In this document: positions 54,568 through 63,803 of the stretch, in pieces
How positions within the stretch are numbered: the stretch's first letter is position 1
Layout of the letters: each line of letters starts with the position of its first letter
Assembly: GCF_018457175.1 (NCBI RefSeq)
Contig: NZ_JAGFNU010000001.1
Location: 62,001 to 126,000, forward strand
DNA: 64,000 nucleotides
Source of the DNA: Pseudohalocynthiibacter aestuariivivens
GTDB taxonomy: Bacteria > Pseudomonadota > Alphaproteobacteria > Rhodobacterales > Rhodobacteraceae
Direction of reading: 5' to 3'
Notes under the pieces: model-generated
Databases searched by the model: none
The model's input: the letters and a program-made list of their open reading frames with translations, nothing else
Told to the model about the DNA's origin: nothing
Program-made: the position numbers and the translations under genes

Positions 54568-55435
54568 TCAAATCTGCATGGCGCATTGCGGCGTCGATTT
54601 GCGCCTTTGTTTCGTCCAGCAATTCGGTCAGCGGAGAGCGGACTTCGGCGGAGCACAGGCCAAGTTTCGAGAGGCCGTATTTTGCGCCAACAAGGCCGGG
54701 CTCTGTGAATATTGCCTGATGCAACGGCATGAGCTGGTCCTGATACTCAAGCGCAGTGGTGAAATCACCGGCAAGCATGGCTGCCTGAAACTCCGCACAA
54801 AGGCGCGGCGCAACGTTTGCTGTGACGGAAATACAACCAATACCCCCGTGCGCGTTAAACCCAAGTGCCGAACCATCTTCGGCAGACAATTGGATGAAAT
54901 CTTTGCCGCAAGTTTCACGTTGTTCAGAAACACGAGTCATGTCCGCCGTGGCGTCCTTCACACCGATAATCCGTGGCAAGCGCGCAAGTTCACCCATCGT
55001 TTGGGCTGTCATATCAACGACTGAACGGCCGGGGATGTTATAAATAAAGATCGGCAGGTCGCAGCAATCGTGCAATTCGGTGTAATGCGCGATCAGCCCG
55101 CGCTGAGTTGGCTTGTTGTAGTATGGTGTCACGACAAGTGCAGCGTCTGCGCCAACCCTGTGCGCATGGCGCATGAACCGCACGGCTTCGACCGTGTTGT
55201 TTGAACCGGCGCCCGCGATAACAGGAACGCGACCAGCGGCTGCTTTTACGACCGTCTCGACAACAATTTCATGCTCTTCATGGGTCAAAGTTGGGCTTTC
55301 ACCCGTTGTGCCAACCGGGACAAGACCAGTTGAGCCCTCTGCAATATGCCATTCGACCAGCTTCTTAAGCGTATCGAGATCCAGCTGGCCGTCTTTGAAC
55401 GGCGTTACCAGAGCAGGGAGAGACCCTTTAAACAT
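54560..55435 (-). CDS. dapA: 4-hydroxy-tetrahydrodipicolinate synthase
   Basis: The 291-residue TIM-barrel aldolase condenses pyruvate with aspartate semialdehyde (from Asd) toward lysine and diaminopimelate. Schiff-base Lys160 lies in [11 protein letters not shown], Thr43/Thr44 in [10 protein letters not shown], and the Tyr132 region in [23 protein letters not shown] is the usual N-terminus. The ATG at 55435 is better placed after AGGA than the ATG three codons upstream. Divergent from slt. Confidence 0.95.
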   Translation of the reverse strand: MFKGSLPALVTPFKDGQLDLDTLKKLVEWHIAEGSTGLVPVGTTGESPTLTHEEHEIVVETVVKAAAGRVPVIAGAGSNNTVEAVRFMRHAHRVGADAALVVTPYYNKPTQRGLIAHYTELHDCCDLPIFIYNIPGRSVVDMTAQTMGELARLPRIIGVKDATADMTRVSEQRETCGKDFIQLSAEDGSALGFNAHGGIGCISVTANVAPRLCAEFQAAMLAGDFTTALEYQDQLMPLHQAIFTEPGLVGAKYGLSKLGLCSAEVRSPLTELLDETKAQIDAAMRHADLIN

Positions 55436-55597
55436 GATACGCATCCTTTTGCTTGAGGGCTAATCCAGTCAACCCGACGAATTCGCGGCAGACCCTAGCC
55501 ATATTTGCCCCAAATGCCAAGTTTGTGTGTCGAAGGGAAGGGGGATGCGCTACATTTGTCGAAGGAATCTCAGAATTCGAGCAGGGACTACAGGCTG

Positions 55598-57541
55598 ATG
55601 CACCAATTAATTGTTCTACTATTGCTTTTTTGCGTATCCGTCAGCGCTGTTGAAGCGCAGACCACCGAACAAGGCCAAGCTATGGCCAGTGCGATGAAAG
55701 AAGTGCGCGATGACAATTGGGATGAAGCCGTAAAACTTGCGCGTCCGGAGGGTCAAGTAGCGCTCGATTTAGTGGAATGGCGCCGCCTTCGTGCCGGAGA
55801 AGGCGATTTTACAGATTTCCAAAGGTTCTTAACGCGCCGTTCTGATTGGCCCGGGTTAAAGCGGCTGCGGGCTCGGGGGGAGATATCCATCACTGATGCT
55901 ATTCCGACAGCTGATGTATTGGCATACTTTGAAGACCATCCTCCTCAGACCGGGAATGGTGCGTTGCAAAGAGGGCGGGCTTTTCGCGAAATTGGTGCGC
56001 AGCATGACGCGAACGACGAAGCGGTCATTGCATGGCGAAGCCTTTCAATAGAGCCATCAGCACGCACAGTATTGCTACAAAGATACGGGCATATACTTGG
56101 GGCGCATCATGAAGCACGCCTCGACATGTTGCTTTGGCGCGGTTTGGTGAGTGAAGCAAAGGCAATGTTCCCGCTGGTTAGTCCGGGCTGGCGAAAACTG
56201 GCCGAGGCGCGATTGGGGTTGCGCGCGGATTCCAACGGCGTTGACGGTTTGATCGCGGCAGTTCCAGCGGCTCTAAGAAATGACCCTGGTCTGGCCTATG
56301 AACGGTTCCTGTGGCGCGCAAAAAAGGGGCGTGACGAAGCCGCCATCGAAATTGCTCTGGCGCGAAGTGGAAGCGCAGTCTCGCTTGGCGAGCCAGAACG
56401 CTGGGGGCGGTACCGGCGACAGATGGCGCGACAGCTTATGCGCGATGGACAGCCAAGATTGGCATACCGGCTCGCGTCTGCACACCATTTGAGTGAAGGT
56501 AGAAATTACGCCGATCTTGAGTGGCTGTCAGGTTTTATAGCGTTAAGAAAACTAGATGAACCAGCGCAAGCCTTAGAGCACTTTCAGAATTTTCAAGCCG
56601 CAGTTTTCACACCGATCAGTCTTGGTCGTGCAGGGTATTGGAAGGGCCGCGCAGAAGAGGCGTTGGGCAATACAGAGGCAGCGCAGGCAGCCTATGCTTT
56701 TGGCGCGCGATATCAGACGAGCTTTTACGGCCTACTCGCCGCTGAACGGGCTGGCCGGAAAATGGATGCGGGTCTGACCGGAGCGGAGAGTTTTCCGGAT
56801 TGGAGGAACGCCGACTTCATGCAATCCAGTGTCATTGCGGCGGCTTTGCTGTTGTTGGAAGCTGGTGAGCCAGATCTTGCTAAACGTTTCTTTCTGCATC
56901 AGGCGGAATCGCTAAACCGAAGCGAATTGGGCCAATTGGCGGATTTGGCGTTGTCATTGGATGCGCCCCACATCGCGTTGAAAATTGCGAAACAGGCCGC
57001 GCAACAGGGGTATATGTTGCCACGATCCTACTACCCGCTTCATCCTTTGCGCAGCGAGGAACTGCCTGTTGCGCCAGAGCTTACGCTCTCAATTGCGCGG
57101 CGAGAAAGTGAATTTAATCCGGTAGCAGTCAGCGGTGCGGGTGCTCGGGGTATCATGCAACTAATGCCACGAACGGCGCAGGCAATGACCAGTAAATTGG
57201 GCTTGGGGTATAATGGTGATCGTTTGTTGACGGACTGGCGCTACAATTCGCAGCTTGGAAGCGCATATCTCGCGCTACTGATCGAAGAGTTCGGTAAGTC
57301 TTATGTGCTGGTTGCTGCGGGCTACAATGCCGGACCATCCAGACCGCGTAAATGGATCGAGCGTTTCGGAGATCCGCGCAATGAAAGCGTGGATGCTGTC
57401 GACTGGATTGAACATATCCCGTTTGATGAAACGCGAAATTACGTAATGCGCGTTATGGAATCTCTGCCGGTTTACCGCGCGCGCCTCACGGGTCAGGTTC
57501 AGGAACTGACATTGTCGCAGGAATTGCGGCAGTCGCCGTAG
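55598..57541 (+). CDS. slt: Soluble lytic murein transglycosylase
   Basis: The protein has 647 residues from ATG 55598, where a signal peptide follows at once (IVLLLLFCVSVSAVEAQ); an in-frame start at 55505 would bury it. A long superhelical helix-rich N-terminal region resembles Slt70. The C-terminal SLT domain has catalytic Glu in ARRESEFNPVAVSGAGARG, then IMQLMPRTAQAM and AAGYNAGPSRPRKWIERFG. It cleaves murein glycan with 1,6-anhydro product formation in the periplasm. Its last 43 bases overlap the convergent EamA gene. Confidence 0.93.
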   Translation: MHQLIVLLLLFCVSVSAVEAQTTEQGQAMASAMKEVRDDNWDEAVKLARPEGQVALDLVEWRRLRAGEGDFTDFQRFLTRRSDWPGLKRLRARGEISITDAIPTADVLAYFEDHPPQTGNGALQRGRAFREIGAQHDANDEAVIAWRSLSIEPSARTVLLQRYGHILGAHHEARLDMLLWRGLVSEAKAMFPLVSPGWRKLAEARLGLRADSNGVDGLIAAVPAALRNDPGLAYERFLWRAKKGRDEAAIEIALARSGSAVSLGEPERWGRYRRQMARQLMRDGQPRLAYRLASAHHLSEGRNYADLEWLSGFIALRKLDEPAQALEHFQNFQAAVFTPISLGRAGYWKGRAEEALGNTEAAQAAYAFGARYQTSFYGLLAAERAGRKMDAGLTGAESFPDWRNADFMQSSVIAAALLLLEAGEPDLAKRFFLHQAESLNRSELGQLADLALSLDAPHIALKIAKQAAQQGYMLPRSYYPLHPLRSEELPVAPELTLSIARRESEFNPVAVSGAGARGIMQLMPRTAQAMTSKLGLGYNGDRLLTDWRYNSQLGSAYLALLIEEFGKSYVLVAAGYNAGPSRPRKWIERFGDPRNESVDAVDWIEHIPFDETRNYVMRVMESLPVYRARLTGQVQELTLSQELRQSP

Positions 57542-58407
57542 GGCTTGGCGCGCCTTTCGCGCCAAAGTGCGAACAAGCCGGCACCAACGACCAGACCCGC
57601 TCCGACGATGACATTGAACTCCAGCGTTTCGCCAAAAAGCGTTATGCCGATCATGGTTGCGAAAACCAGTTGCAGGTAGGCAAAAGGCTGCACAGCCCCG
57701 GCTTCAGCGACTTCGTAACATTTGATCAGCAACCAATGCCCCAGAACACCTGTAACACAAAGACAGGCCATCCAACCCCAGTCGGTTGCGATCATAGGTT
57801 CCCAGAACCACACCCCAATGGATGTCATCGCAACAGAGCCTGCAACACCTGTCCAGAAAAAACTGGTTGCGGCGGTGTCACGTCGCGCGGCATATCGGGT
57901 CAGCAACCCGTAGAGAGCAAAAAGAAAAGCAGCGATCAAAGGTATGACGGCTTCTGGTGCAAATACCCTGAAACCAGGTTGCAAGATGATCAGAACCCCA
58001 ATGAAACCCACGCCAATGGCCGTCCAACGCCGCCAGCCTACCGTCTCACCCAGAACCGGGCCGGACAAGGCGGCGATCAATAGAGGGTAGCTTGTAAAAA
58101 TGGCGTGGCTTTCGACCAGCCCAAGATAGGTGAAAGCAAGCACCATCACACAGATTTCAACGGCCAGCAGGACCCCGCGAAAAATTTGCAGCACGGGCTG
58201 AGTCGTTGCCGCCGCCGCGCGAATACCCCCGGTTTTTCGGCTCGCTATGCTGATCACGAAGGCTGCAAAGAACCAGTAGCGGATCATGACGACCATCAAA
58301 ACATTATAGGTGTCTGCAAGATGACGCGACAAACCGTCTTGCGCTGCAAAGACAAAGGTTGTCGCAATCATGAGCAGGATGCCAAGACGGGTGTTTGATT
58401 GCGTCAT
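57499..58407 (-). CDS. EamA/DMT family transporter
   Basis: The protein has 302 residues from ATG 58407, ten segments and two EamA repeats (GILLMIATTFVFAAQDG; VFATMIGITLFGETLEF). An in-frame extension to 58533 is non-membrane and unlikely. It is a distinct paralogue of the EamA gene at 15718. The start overlaps the mnmD stop by four bases. Its C-terminal coding end overlaps slt in the opposite direction by 43 bases. The substrate is unknown. Confidence 0.87.
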   Translation of the reverse strand: MTQSNTRLGILLMIATTFVFAAQDGLSRHLADTYNVLMVVMIRYWFFAAFVISIASRKTGGIRAAAATTQPVLQIFRGVLLAVEICVMVLAFTYLGLVESHAIFTSYPLLIAALSGPVLGETVGWRRWTAIGVGFIGVLIILQPGFRVFAPEAVIPLIAAFLFALYGLLTRYAARRDTAATSFFWTGVAGSVAMTSIGVWFWEPMIATDWGWMACLCVTGVLGHWLLIKCYEVAEAGAVQPFAYLQLVFATMIGITLFGETLEFNVIVGAGLVVGAGLFALWRERRAKPYGDCRNSCDNVSS

Positions 58408-59087
58408 GCTTTGGTTTCCATAACGGCGGTTGTCATGTGGCGTTTGCGCCCAAAGCCTGTTTGACGGGTCACTGTAAATCCAGCCTCTGATAAGGCGCGG
58501 CGAACGAAACCTGCGGCTGTATAGGTGGCGCATGTGCAGTTTGGTGCTGTATGCTTGGCGACCTGTTGGATCAGAGACTCTTCCCAGAGCTCTGGGTTTT
58601 TGACCGGGGAAAACCCATCAAGAAACCAGGCGTCAGCTAAGCCATGCCAAAGGGGTAGCATTTCACGCGCATCGCCAATGCGAATGTCAGCTATAAGATC
58701 ATCGGTTTCGATGTAGGTTTTGCCCGAACGCCATTGATCAAGGAATGGTCCCGCAATCGCCTGCGCTTCCGGAAACGCAGCAAGCGCTGTTTCGATTTGA
58801 TCTGCTTCCAGCGGGTAGGCTTCGAATGATGTAAACCGCAGCGGCCCAAAGGTGTCGGACACGCGCCAATCAAGCAGGGCGGTCAGCATGTTGAGCCCAG
58901 TGCCGAATCCAAGTTCTGCTATTTGAAAACCGGGGACAAACCGGTCAGGTAATCCGTTTCCTGCCATGAACACATGCCGGGTTTCAGCAAGACCGTTTTC
59001 GATGGAAAAATAAGGGTCATCAAATTGCACGGATACCGGAGTTATTCCGTCGCGCCATTCTAACTCTGTCCGCTGGTCTGTCGTCAT
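58404..59087 (-). CDS. mnmD: tRNA (mnm5s2U34)-methyltransferase MnmD
   Basis: The 227-residue methyltransferase matches the N-terminal half of E. coli MnmC. It has LEWRDGITPVSVQFDDPYFS, SAM motif IAELGFGTGLNMLTAL, and DAWFLDGFSPVKNPELWEES, a diagnostic block. It finishes mnm5s2U at the wobble position of certain tRNAs. The FAD half of MnmC is encoded separately and divergently at 59145. Overlaps the EamA gene by four bases. Confidence 0.93.
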   Translation of the reverse strand: MTTDQRTELEWRDGITPVSVQFDDPYFSIENGLAETRHVFMAGNGLPDRFVPGFQIAELGFGTGLNMLTALLDWRVSDTFGPLRFTSFEAYPLEADQIETALAAFPEAQAIAGPFLDQWRSGKTYIETDDLIADIRIGDAREMLPLWHGLADAWFLDGFSPVKNPELWEESLIQQVAKHTAPNCTCATYTAAGFVRRALSEAGFTVTRQTGFGRKRHMTTAVMETKA

Positions 59088-59144
59088 GGGATGCCCTAAA
59101 AGCGCTTAACGAACGGACAATGATGAAATCGGAAAGGTTTGGCA

Positions 59145-60182
59145 ATGGCCGACATAACAGTCGTGGGCGCAGGGATTTTTGGGCTTTCAATTGCCTGGGT
59201 CTGCGCAAGCCGTGGCGCAAAGGTGCGGGTTATTGAAAAACATGCAATTGGTGCCGGATCAAGCGGCGGAATCGTTGGGGCATTGGCCCCTCATACGCCG
59301 GACAATTGGAACCATAAGAAAGAGTTTCAGTTTCAGAGCCTGATAATGATGCCGGGCTTTTGGAAAGCCGTTGATGATGCCTCAAATCTATTGTCCGGCT
59401 ACGCCCAGTTAGGCCGGTTGCAATCGTTAGATGATATGAGAGTTCTTAATCTTGCGCAGGAGCGGATATCCTCTGCAAAAGATTTATGGCGAGGTAAAGC
59501 GATTTGGCGGGTCGAAGAGGTGGGTGATCGCGGAGATTGGGCGCCTAAAAGCAAAACTGGGATGCTGGCGTTTGACACTTTAAGCGCTCGTATTAACCCC
59601 CGTGCCGCAACCCATAGTCTGGCGGCTGCGGTTCAGTCGCTTGGGGTTGAAATTTTGATTGGTGAAGCGCAGCCAAAAGGGCGGGTAATCTGGGCAACTG
59701 GTTATCATGGCTTGCTCGACCTGTCGCGCGCGCTTGGTCAGGAGGTTGGTAAAGGGCTGAAAGGCCAGGCGATATTGCTGCGTCATGATGCAGGTGATCA
59801 GCCACATTTGTTTGCTGACGGTATCCATATTGTACCGCATGAGAATGGCACTGTTGCTGTCGGCTCAACCAGCGAACGCGAGTTCGAAGATGAAACCAGC
59901 ACCGACGAACAGCTTGACGACCTTCTTGAACGTGCGCTGAATGCGTTTCCTGTTTTGACTAGGGCAAAGGTAATTGAACGCTGGGCGGGTGTTCGACCAC
60001 GGGCAAAAACCCGTGCTCCGATGTTGGGGGCGTACCCCGGCCGCGCGGATGAGTACATTGCCAATGGTGGGTTCAAGATAGGGTTGGGAATGGCACCCAA
60101 AATCGCAGAGGTAATGGCGGATCTTGTGTTGGAAGGGCGCGACGAAATCCCTGATCCATTCAGGGTTGAAGCCAACCTTTAA
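59145..60182 (+). CDS. FAD-dependent oxidoreductase resembling the C-terminal half of MnmC
   Basis: The 345-residue DAO-fold flavoprotein has FAD motif VVGAGIFGLSIAWVCASRG at the start, then GAGSSGGIVGALAPHTPDNW. The C-terminal VRPRAKTRAPMLGAYPG and NGGFKIGLGMAPKIAEVM blocks resemble MnmC2, the oxidase half that removes carboxymethyl from cmnm5U34. ATG 59145 has AAAGG upstream. Its divergence from mnmD (57 bases) supports a split MnmC. A general amino-acid oxidase role is an alternative. Confidence 0.8.
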   Translation: MADITVVGAGIFGLSIAWVCASRGAKVRVIEKHAIGAGSSGGIVGALAPHTPDNWNHKKEFQFQSLIMMPGFWKAVDDASNLLSGYAQLGRLQSLDDMRVLNLAQERISSAKDLWRGKAIWRVEEVGDRGDWAPKSKTGMLAFDTLSARINPRAATHSLAAAVQSLGVEILIGEAQPKGRVIWATGYHGLLDLSRALGQEVGKGLKGQAILLRHDAGDQPHLFADGIHIVPHENGTVAVGSTSEREFEDETSTDEQLDDLLERALNAFPVLTRAKVIERWAGVRPRAKTRAPMLGAYPGRADEYIANGGFKIGLGMAPKIAEVMADLVLEGRDEIPDPFRVEANL

Positions 60183-60982
60183 CTCGCTGTTGCCTGCATA
60201 CACTGCCGTCCGTCTGGGCCGCGAACCCACATATCTGCACCCTCTTTACAGCACGTCACAGTTTCAAAATGCATGACGGGTGCTGTTGCCCGGAAAGAAA
60301 AAGTTTTAAGTGAACCAAGTTCGCGCTCTGCCATATGCATCAGCAACTGCGCCAGCAATGGGCCGTGAACGACGAGGCCATCATAGCCTTCCACTTCACG
60401 CGAATAGGTTTCGTCATAATGGATGCGGTGGCCGTTCAAAGTCAGCGCAGAGTAACGAAACAACAAAGTTGAATTGAAACTGTGGTTTTCACGTGTGCCC
60501 TCATCCGTTCTTGCAACTGGGGGTATTGGTTTCGGCGCACCCGGATCAGGGTCTTCGCGGTAGACGAGGTCTTGATGTTCTTTAAGGCAAAGCTTGCCAT
60601 TCTGGTAAACTTCGTGGCGCACGGTGATAAAGGCAAGTGGCCCGCTGCGCCCGTCTTTCAACGCAACATTCTCGATAATGGTGTGTTTATCCGCTGGGGT
60701 GCCGATAAGCAAAGGGGATAGAAATTCCATCTGGCCACCGGCCCACATGCGGCGGGGCAGACCCAGATCAGGTATGAAACCCCCAATTTTGATGTGCCCG
60801 TCGCGACCAAGCTTTTCGGCTGGCAGCGGGTCCCAGAAGTAGATTTGATGCCAGAAGGGCGGAAGTGGATCACCTTCTGCTGGTGCAGGACCGTTCAAGC
60901 CAAGTAAAACGTGCAAGGCGGCGGCGCGAGCCGGGTCCAGCGTGCAATGAAGGGTGTGTGATCGTCCAATAGCGTCGTGCAT
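60179..60982 (-). CDS. MaoC/HTD2-like acyl-CoA hydratase
   Basis: The protein has about 267 residues. LGLPRRMWAGGQMEFLSPLLIG and HRIHYDETYSREVEGYDGLVVHGPLLAQLL are hot-dog-fold dehydratase motifs of the FAS1-type/MaoC family, close to mesaconyl-C4-CoA hydratase. It would hydrate an unsaturated acyl-CoA. ATG 60982 is used; an in-frame TTG at 61009 is an alternative, and neither has a clear ribosome site. It overlaps by four bases the convergent FAD gene and is divergent from the VOC gene. Confidence 0.85.
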   Translation of the reverse strand: MHDAIGRSHTLHCTLDPARAAALHVLLGLNGPAPAEGDPLPPFWHQIYFWDPLPAEKLGRDGHIKIGGFIPDLGLPRRMWAGGQMEFLSPLLIGTPADKHTIIENVALKDGRSGPLAFITVRHEVYQNGKLCLKEHQDLVYREDPDPGAPKPIPPVARTDEGTRENHSFNSTLLFRYSALTLNGHRIHYDETYSREVEGYDGLVVHGPLLAQLLMHMAERELGSLKTFSFRATAPVMHFETVTCCKEGADMWVRGPDGRQCMQATAS

Positions 60983-61024
60983 GAAGGCGACGTTAACCGC
61001 AGCGGTCAAAAAGGAAAAGATGTG

Positions 61025-61423
61025 ATGGCACCAAAACTAACATCCCTTGATCATCTGGTGCTTACTGTTCGCAACATTGAACAAACCACGGATTTTTATA
61101 CTGAAGTTCTTGGAATGACGGCGGAGGAGTTTTACCCCAGTGATGGTAGTCGCCGGACTGCGCTGAAGTTTGGCAAACAAAAGATAAACCTGCACCTCGC
61201 AGGGGCAGAGTTTGAGCCAAAAGCGCAGGCGCCTGTATCTGGTTCTGCGGACCTGTGCTTTCTAAGTGATGTTCCACTCCCGGAATGGGAGGCGTATTTA
61301 ACTGCTTCGGGAATACCAATCGAAGATGGCTCAGTCGCACGCAATGGCGCGACAGGGCCCATTCAGTCATTGTATATTCGTGATCCAGACGGGAACCTGA
61401 TCGAAATTTCGAACAAGGTTTGA
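61025..61423 (+). CDS. VOC (glyoxalase/bleomycin resistance/dioxygenase) family protein
   Basis: The 132-residue protein from ATG 61025 has AAGGAAAAG upstream; an in-frame start at 60977 lies within the divergent hydratase. The motifs LDHLVLTVRNIEQTTDFYTEVLG and YIRDPDGNLIEISN mark the two beta-alpha-beta-beta-beta halves, with metal-site His and Glu. The reaction cannot be assigned. Confidence 0.9.
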   Translation: MAPKLTSLDHLVLTVRNIEQTTDFYTEVLGMTAEEFYPSDGSRRTALKFGKQKINLHLAGAEFEPKAQAPVSGSADLCFLSDVPLPEWEAYLTASGIPIEDGSVARNGATGPIQSLYIRDPDGNLIEISNKV

Positions 61424-61468
61424 CACGCTTGATGCAACAGAAATCCCGAACAAGCCCAGATATTCAGA

Positions 61469-62008
61469 TCAGCGTTTAGCGTCTGCATGCAATGCGGCCA
61501 TCAACTCCGTCAAAGCCTTGATGTAGTGCTTGTTCGTCAGAAGACCGTCATCATTGAATTCGGCTTGTGCGCCAGCAACGCCAACCTCTGGACCGGTTAG
61601 CAATCTTGGTCGAAACGGGTTCATTGCCAGACGCAGAGAATATTGCGCACGCGCTCCACCTGCACGACCGGCAGCGGCTGAAATGATCGCGACAGGTTTA
61701 TTTTTCCAAGGTGCGCCATCGGTGCGGCTGACCCAGTCGAGCGCATTTTTCAAAACTCCGGAAAGGGCCTGATTGTATTCTGGTGTCGAAATGATTACTG
61801 CATCAGCGTTTGCAATCTGTTCTGCGAGTGTTTGAGCGGGTACAGGAACACCGCTGGCGCTTTCAAGGTCGCCATCGTAGAGCGGCATTTGTAGGTCCGC
61901 CTCAATGAAATCACCATCGAACAACCGCGCTGCTTCGCGGATCAGTTTTCGGTTAAAAGAGTCTTTGCGAAGAGAGCCGGAAATTCCTAGCAATGTTGGT
62001 TTCGACAT
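61469..62008 (-). CDS. NADPH-dependent FMN reductase family protein
   Basis: The 179-residue flavodoxin-fold enzyme has the FMN phosphate loop LLGISGSLRKDSFNRKLI, STPEYNQALSGVLKNALDW, and ISAAAGRAGGARAQ. It resembles chromate/quinone reductases (ChrR, YieF type). It lies downstream of the cobO operon on the same strand, but a hairpin at 62082 separates them. Confidence 0.9.
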   Translation of the reverse strand: MSKPTLLGISGSLRKDSFNRKLIREAARLFDGDFIEADLQMPLYDGDLESASGVPVPAQTLAEQIANADAVIISTPEYNQALSGVLKNALDWVSRTDGAPWKNKPVAIISAAAGRAGGARAQYSLRLAMNPFRPRLLTGPEVGVAGAQAEFNDDGLLTNKHYIKALTELMAALHADAKR

Positions 62009-62081
62009 GAGTCACCTTTTAAATCAGTTACACATTAGATGATCAGCAAACCAAAATGACGCAATACCTGCCTGCGCACAG

Positions 62082-62104
62082 GCTGTGCATGATCGATGCA
62101 CAGC
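62082..62104 (-). terminator. Hairpin between cobO and the FMN reductase gene
   Basis: GCTGTGCAT (62082-62090) pairs perfectly with ATGCACAGC (62096-62104) across a 5-base loop, with further pairing outside after one bulged base. No T-run follows on the minus strand, so it is a probable but weak or Rho-assisted end for cobO. Confidence 0.5.
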
Positions 62105-62164
62105 GCCTGCTAGACCATCCCTCGTTATGGAAACGTCGAGAAAGGAGCGGTTTGCAATTTGGCT

Positions 62165-62785
62165 CTAAAATTCCACCCCAATCTGGGCTTTGACGCCGGA
62201 TCGGAACGGGTGCTTGATAAGTTCCATTTCCGTTACCAGATCAGCGATTTCGATCAGCTCTTCCTTTGCATTTCGCCCTGTCAGAACCACATGAGTCATT
62301 TCAGGTTTTTCCGCCTTCAAAAACTCAACGACATCATTGATGTCGATGTAGTCGTAGCGTAGCGCAATGTTGATTTCGTCAAGCAGAACCATCTTGTTGG
62401 CTGGGTCGCGGATCAGTTCTTTTGCCTTTTCCCAGGCGGCTGCCGCCATTTCGATGTCGCGGCTTTTGTCTTGGGTTTCCCAGGTAAAGCCTTCGCCCAT
62501 CGTGTAGAATTCGCAGGCATCGGAAAACTTGTTAAGGATCAGATCACGTTCGCCAGTCGACATCCCACCCTTGATAAACTGCACGACGGCACATTTCATG
62601 TCGTGGGCGATGCAGCGAAAGATCATGCCGAACGCTGCAGAGGATTTACCTTTGCCCTTACCGGTGTGCACGATGATCAGACCTTTCTTGTCGGTCTTGG
62701 TTGCCATGATCTTATCGCGCGCGGCCTTCTTCTTGGCCATTTTCATCGAGTGGCGGTCAAGGTCTTCTGGTTTGACGTCGGTCAT
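62165..62785 (-). CDS. cobO: Cob(I)yrinic acid a,c-diamide adenosyltransferase
   Basis: The 206-residue CobA/CobO/BtuR-type enzyme attaches the adenosyl group to cobalt using ATP. Visible are the unusual P-loop HTGKGKGKSSAAFGM, VVQFIKGGMSTGERDL, and VLLDEINIALRYDYID, with catalytic and fold-specific residues. Its ATG overlaps the GFA gene by four bases, and cobN lies 1 kb upstream on the same strand, as in aerobic B12 pathways. Confidence 0.95.
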   Translation of the reverse strand: MTDVKPEDLDRHSMKMAKKKAARDKIMATKTDKKGLIIVHTGKGKGKSSAAFGMIFRCIAHDMKCAVVQFIKGGMSTGERDLILNKFSDACEFYTMGEGFTWETQDKSRDIEMAAAAWEKAKELIRDPANKMVLLDEINIALRYDYIDINDVVEFLKAEKPEMTHVVLTGRNAKEELIEIADLVTEMELIKHPFRSGVKAQIGVEF

Positions 62786-63192
62786 TCTGCGTTTCCATTT
62801 AATGAGGTCGTTTGATACTTTGGCAAATCATCCGTGATATGCAACCACTCAACACGCTCTTTGTAGTGAACGTGAAATTTTGGTTTGAAATCTGCGGGAT
62901 CATCAAGTGTTGTCGCATAGAAGTGAATTTCACCCGGAAAGCGTTCCGCTTCATAAGCCATGGGTGTTCCACATTTCGCGCAAAAATGCCGGGTAACATC
63001 GGCAAAAGATTTATAGGTTGCAGGGGGTGTCCCAAGCCACCTGTAGTGTTCATTTGCTACACCAAAGAAAGCCGCAACAGGTGCTGCGCAATTTCTGCGG
63101 CAACTTTCACAGTGGCAAAAGCCAGACCACAGGGGTTTGCGCTCAAACTTGAACTTGGCAGCACCGCATAGGCATCTTCCAGAACCACTCAT
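62782..63192 (-). CDS. GFA family protein (Gfa-like zinc protein)
   Basis: The 136-residue protein from ATG 63192 has GGAGA upstream; an in-frame start at 63324 looks non-coding. Zinc ligands are visible in GRCLCGAAKF, FCHCESCRRN and HFCAKCGTP. The family includes glutathione-dependent formaldehyde-activating enzyme, but most members have unknown roles. It overlaps cobO by four bases, despite no known link to B12. Confidence 0.9.
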   Translation of the reverse strand: MSGSGRCLCGAAKFKFERKPLWSGFCHCESCRRNCAAPVAAFFGVANEHYRWLGTPPATYKSFADVTRHFCAKCGTPMAYEAERFPGEIHFYATTLDDPADFKPKFHVHYKERVEWLHITDDLPKYQTTSLNGNAE

Positions 63193-63320
63193 TATTCTCT
63201 CCTGCGCGGGGTAAGAGTTAGTTTCCATTATAGGCGCAAAAAACGGCATTTGAATTTGTTTAAATTTGCGATGTGCGCGGCAAGATTGGTTTTCTTGTGG
63301 CTGTAATGATGACACAGTTT

Positions 63321-63803
63321 TCATGCCCCGAGGGTGCCTTTGATCGGTTTTTGCAACGTGTATGAGGTTGCGTTTTGATATCCGGGATGCGCCGTTTCCC
63401 CGACGATGCCAAAGCCCATGGCTGCAAAGGCTGCGTGGTTTTCAACAAGTTCGACGCGGCTTTCAAGCTCCAGTTTCGATTTGCCTAAATCTCTGGCTCG
63501 ATTCTCGGCTAGTGTGGCAAGAGCACGGGCCAGCCCTTTGTTTCTCGAACTCTCGTTAACTGCGAGTTTTCCAAGATATAGCGTGTCGGGTTTAACGGTT
63601 AAAAAGATGCATGCAATTGGGGCGTCATTTTGCTCGATCACCCAGATTTCATTCTGTTCAGCGTGTTCTGCAATGTTTTTAAGTGATAGCAGGTGCATTG
63701 ATGAGGGTGGATCAATGCGCCCTTCCATATAGGCAAATGATGTCTGAATTAGCTGCAGCAATGCCGCGTGATCCTCGCCCGGTTTAACGCGACGTGGTGT
63801 CAT
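63321..63803 (-). CDS. GNAT family N-acetyltransferase
   Basis: The protein has 160 residues from ATG 63803, which overlaps the cobN stop by four bases; an in-frame start at 63854 would lie inside cobN. The acetyl-CoA site is YLGKLAVNESSRNKGLARALA, followed by ENHAAFAAMGFGIVGET. The substrate is unknown. It is located between cobN and the GFA/cobO pair. Confidence 0.88.
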   Translation of the reverse strand: MTPRRVKPGEDHAALLQLIQTSFAYMEGRIDPPSSMHLLSLKNIAEHAEQNEIWVIEQNDAPIACIFLTVKPDTLYLGKLAVNESSRNKGLARALATLAENRARDLGKSKLELESRVELVENHAAFAAMGFGIVGETAHPGYQNATSYTLQKPIKGTLGA

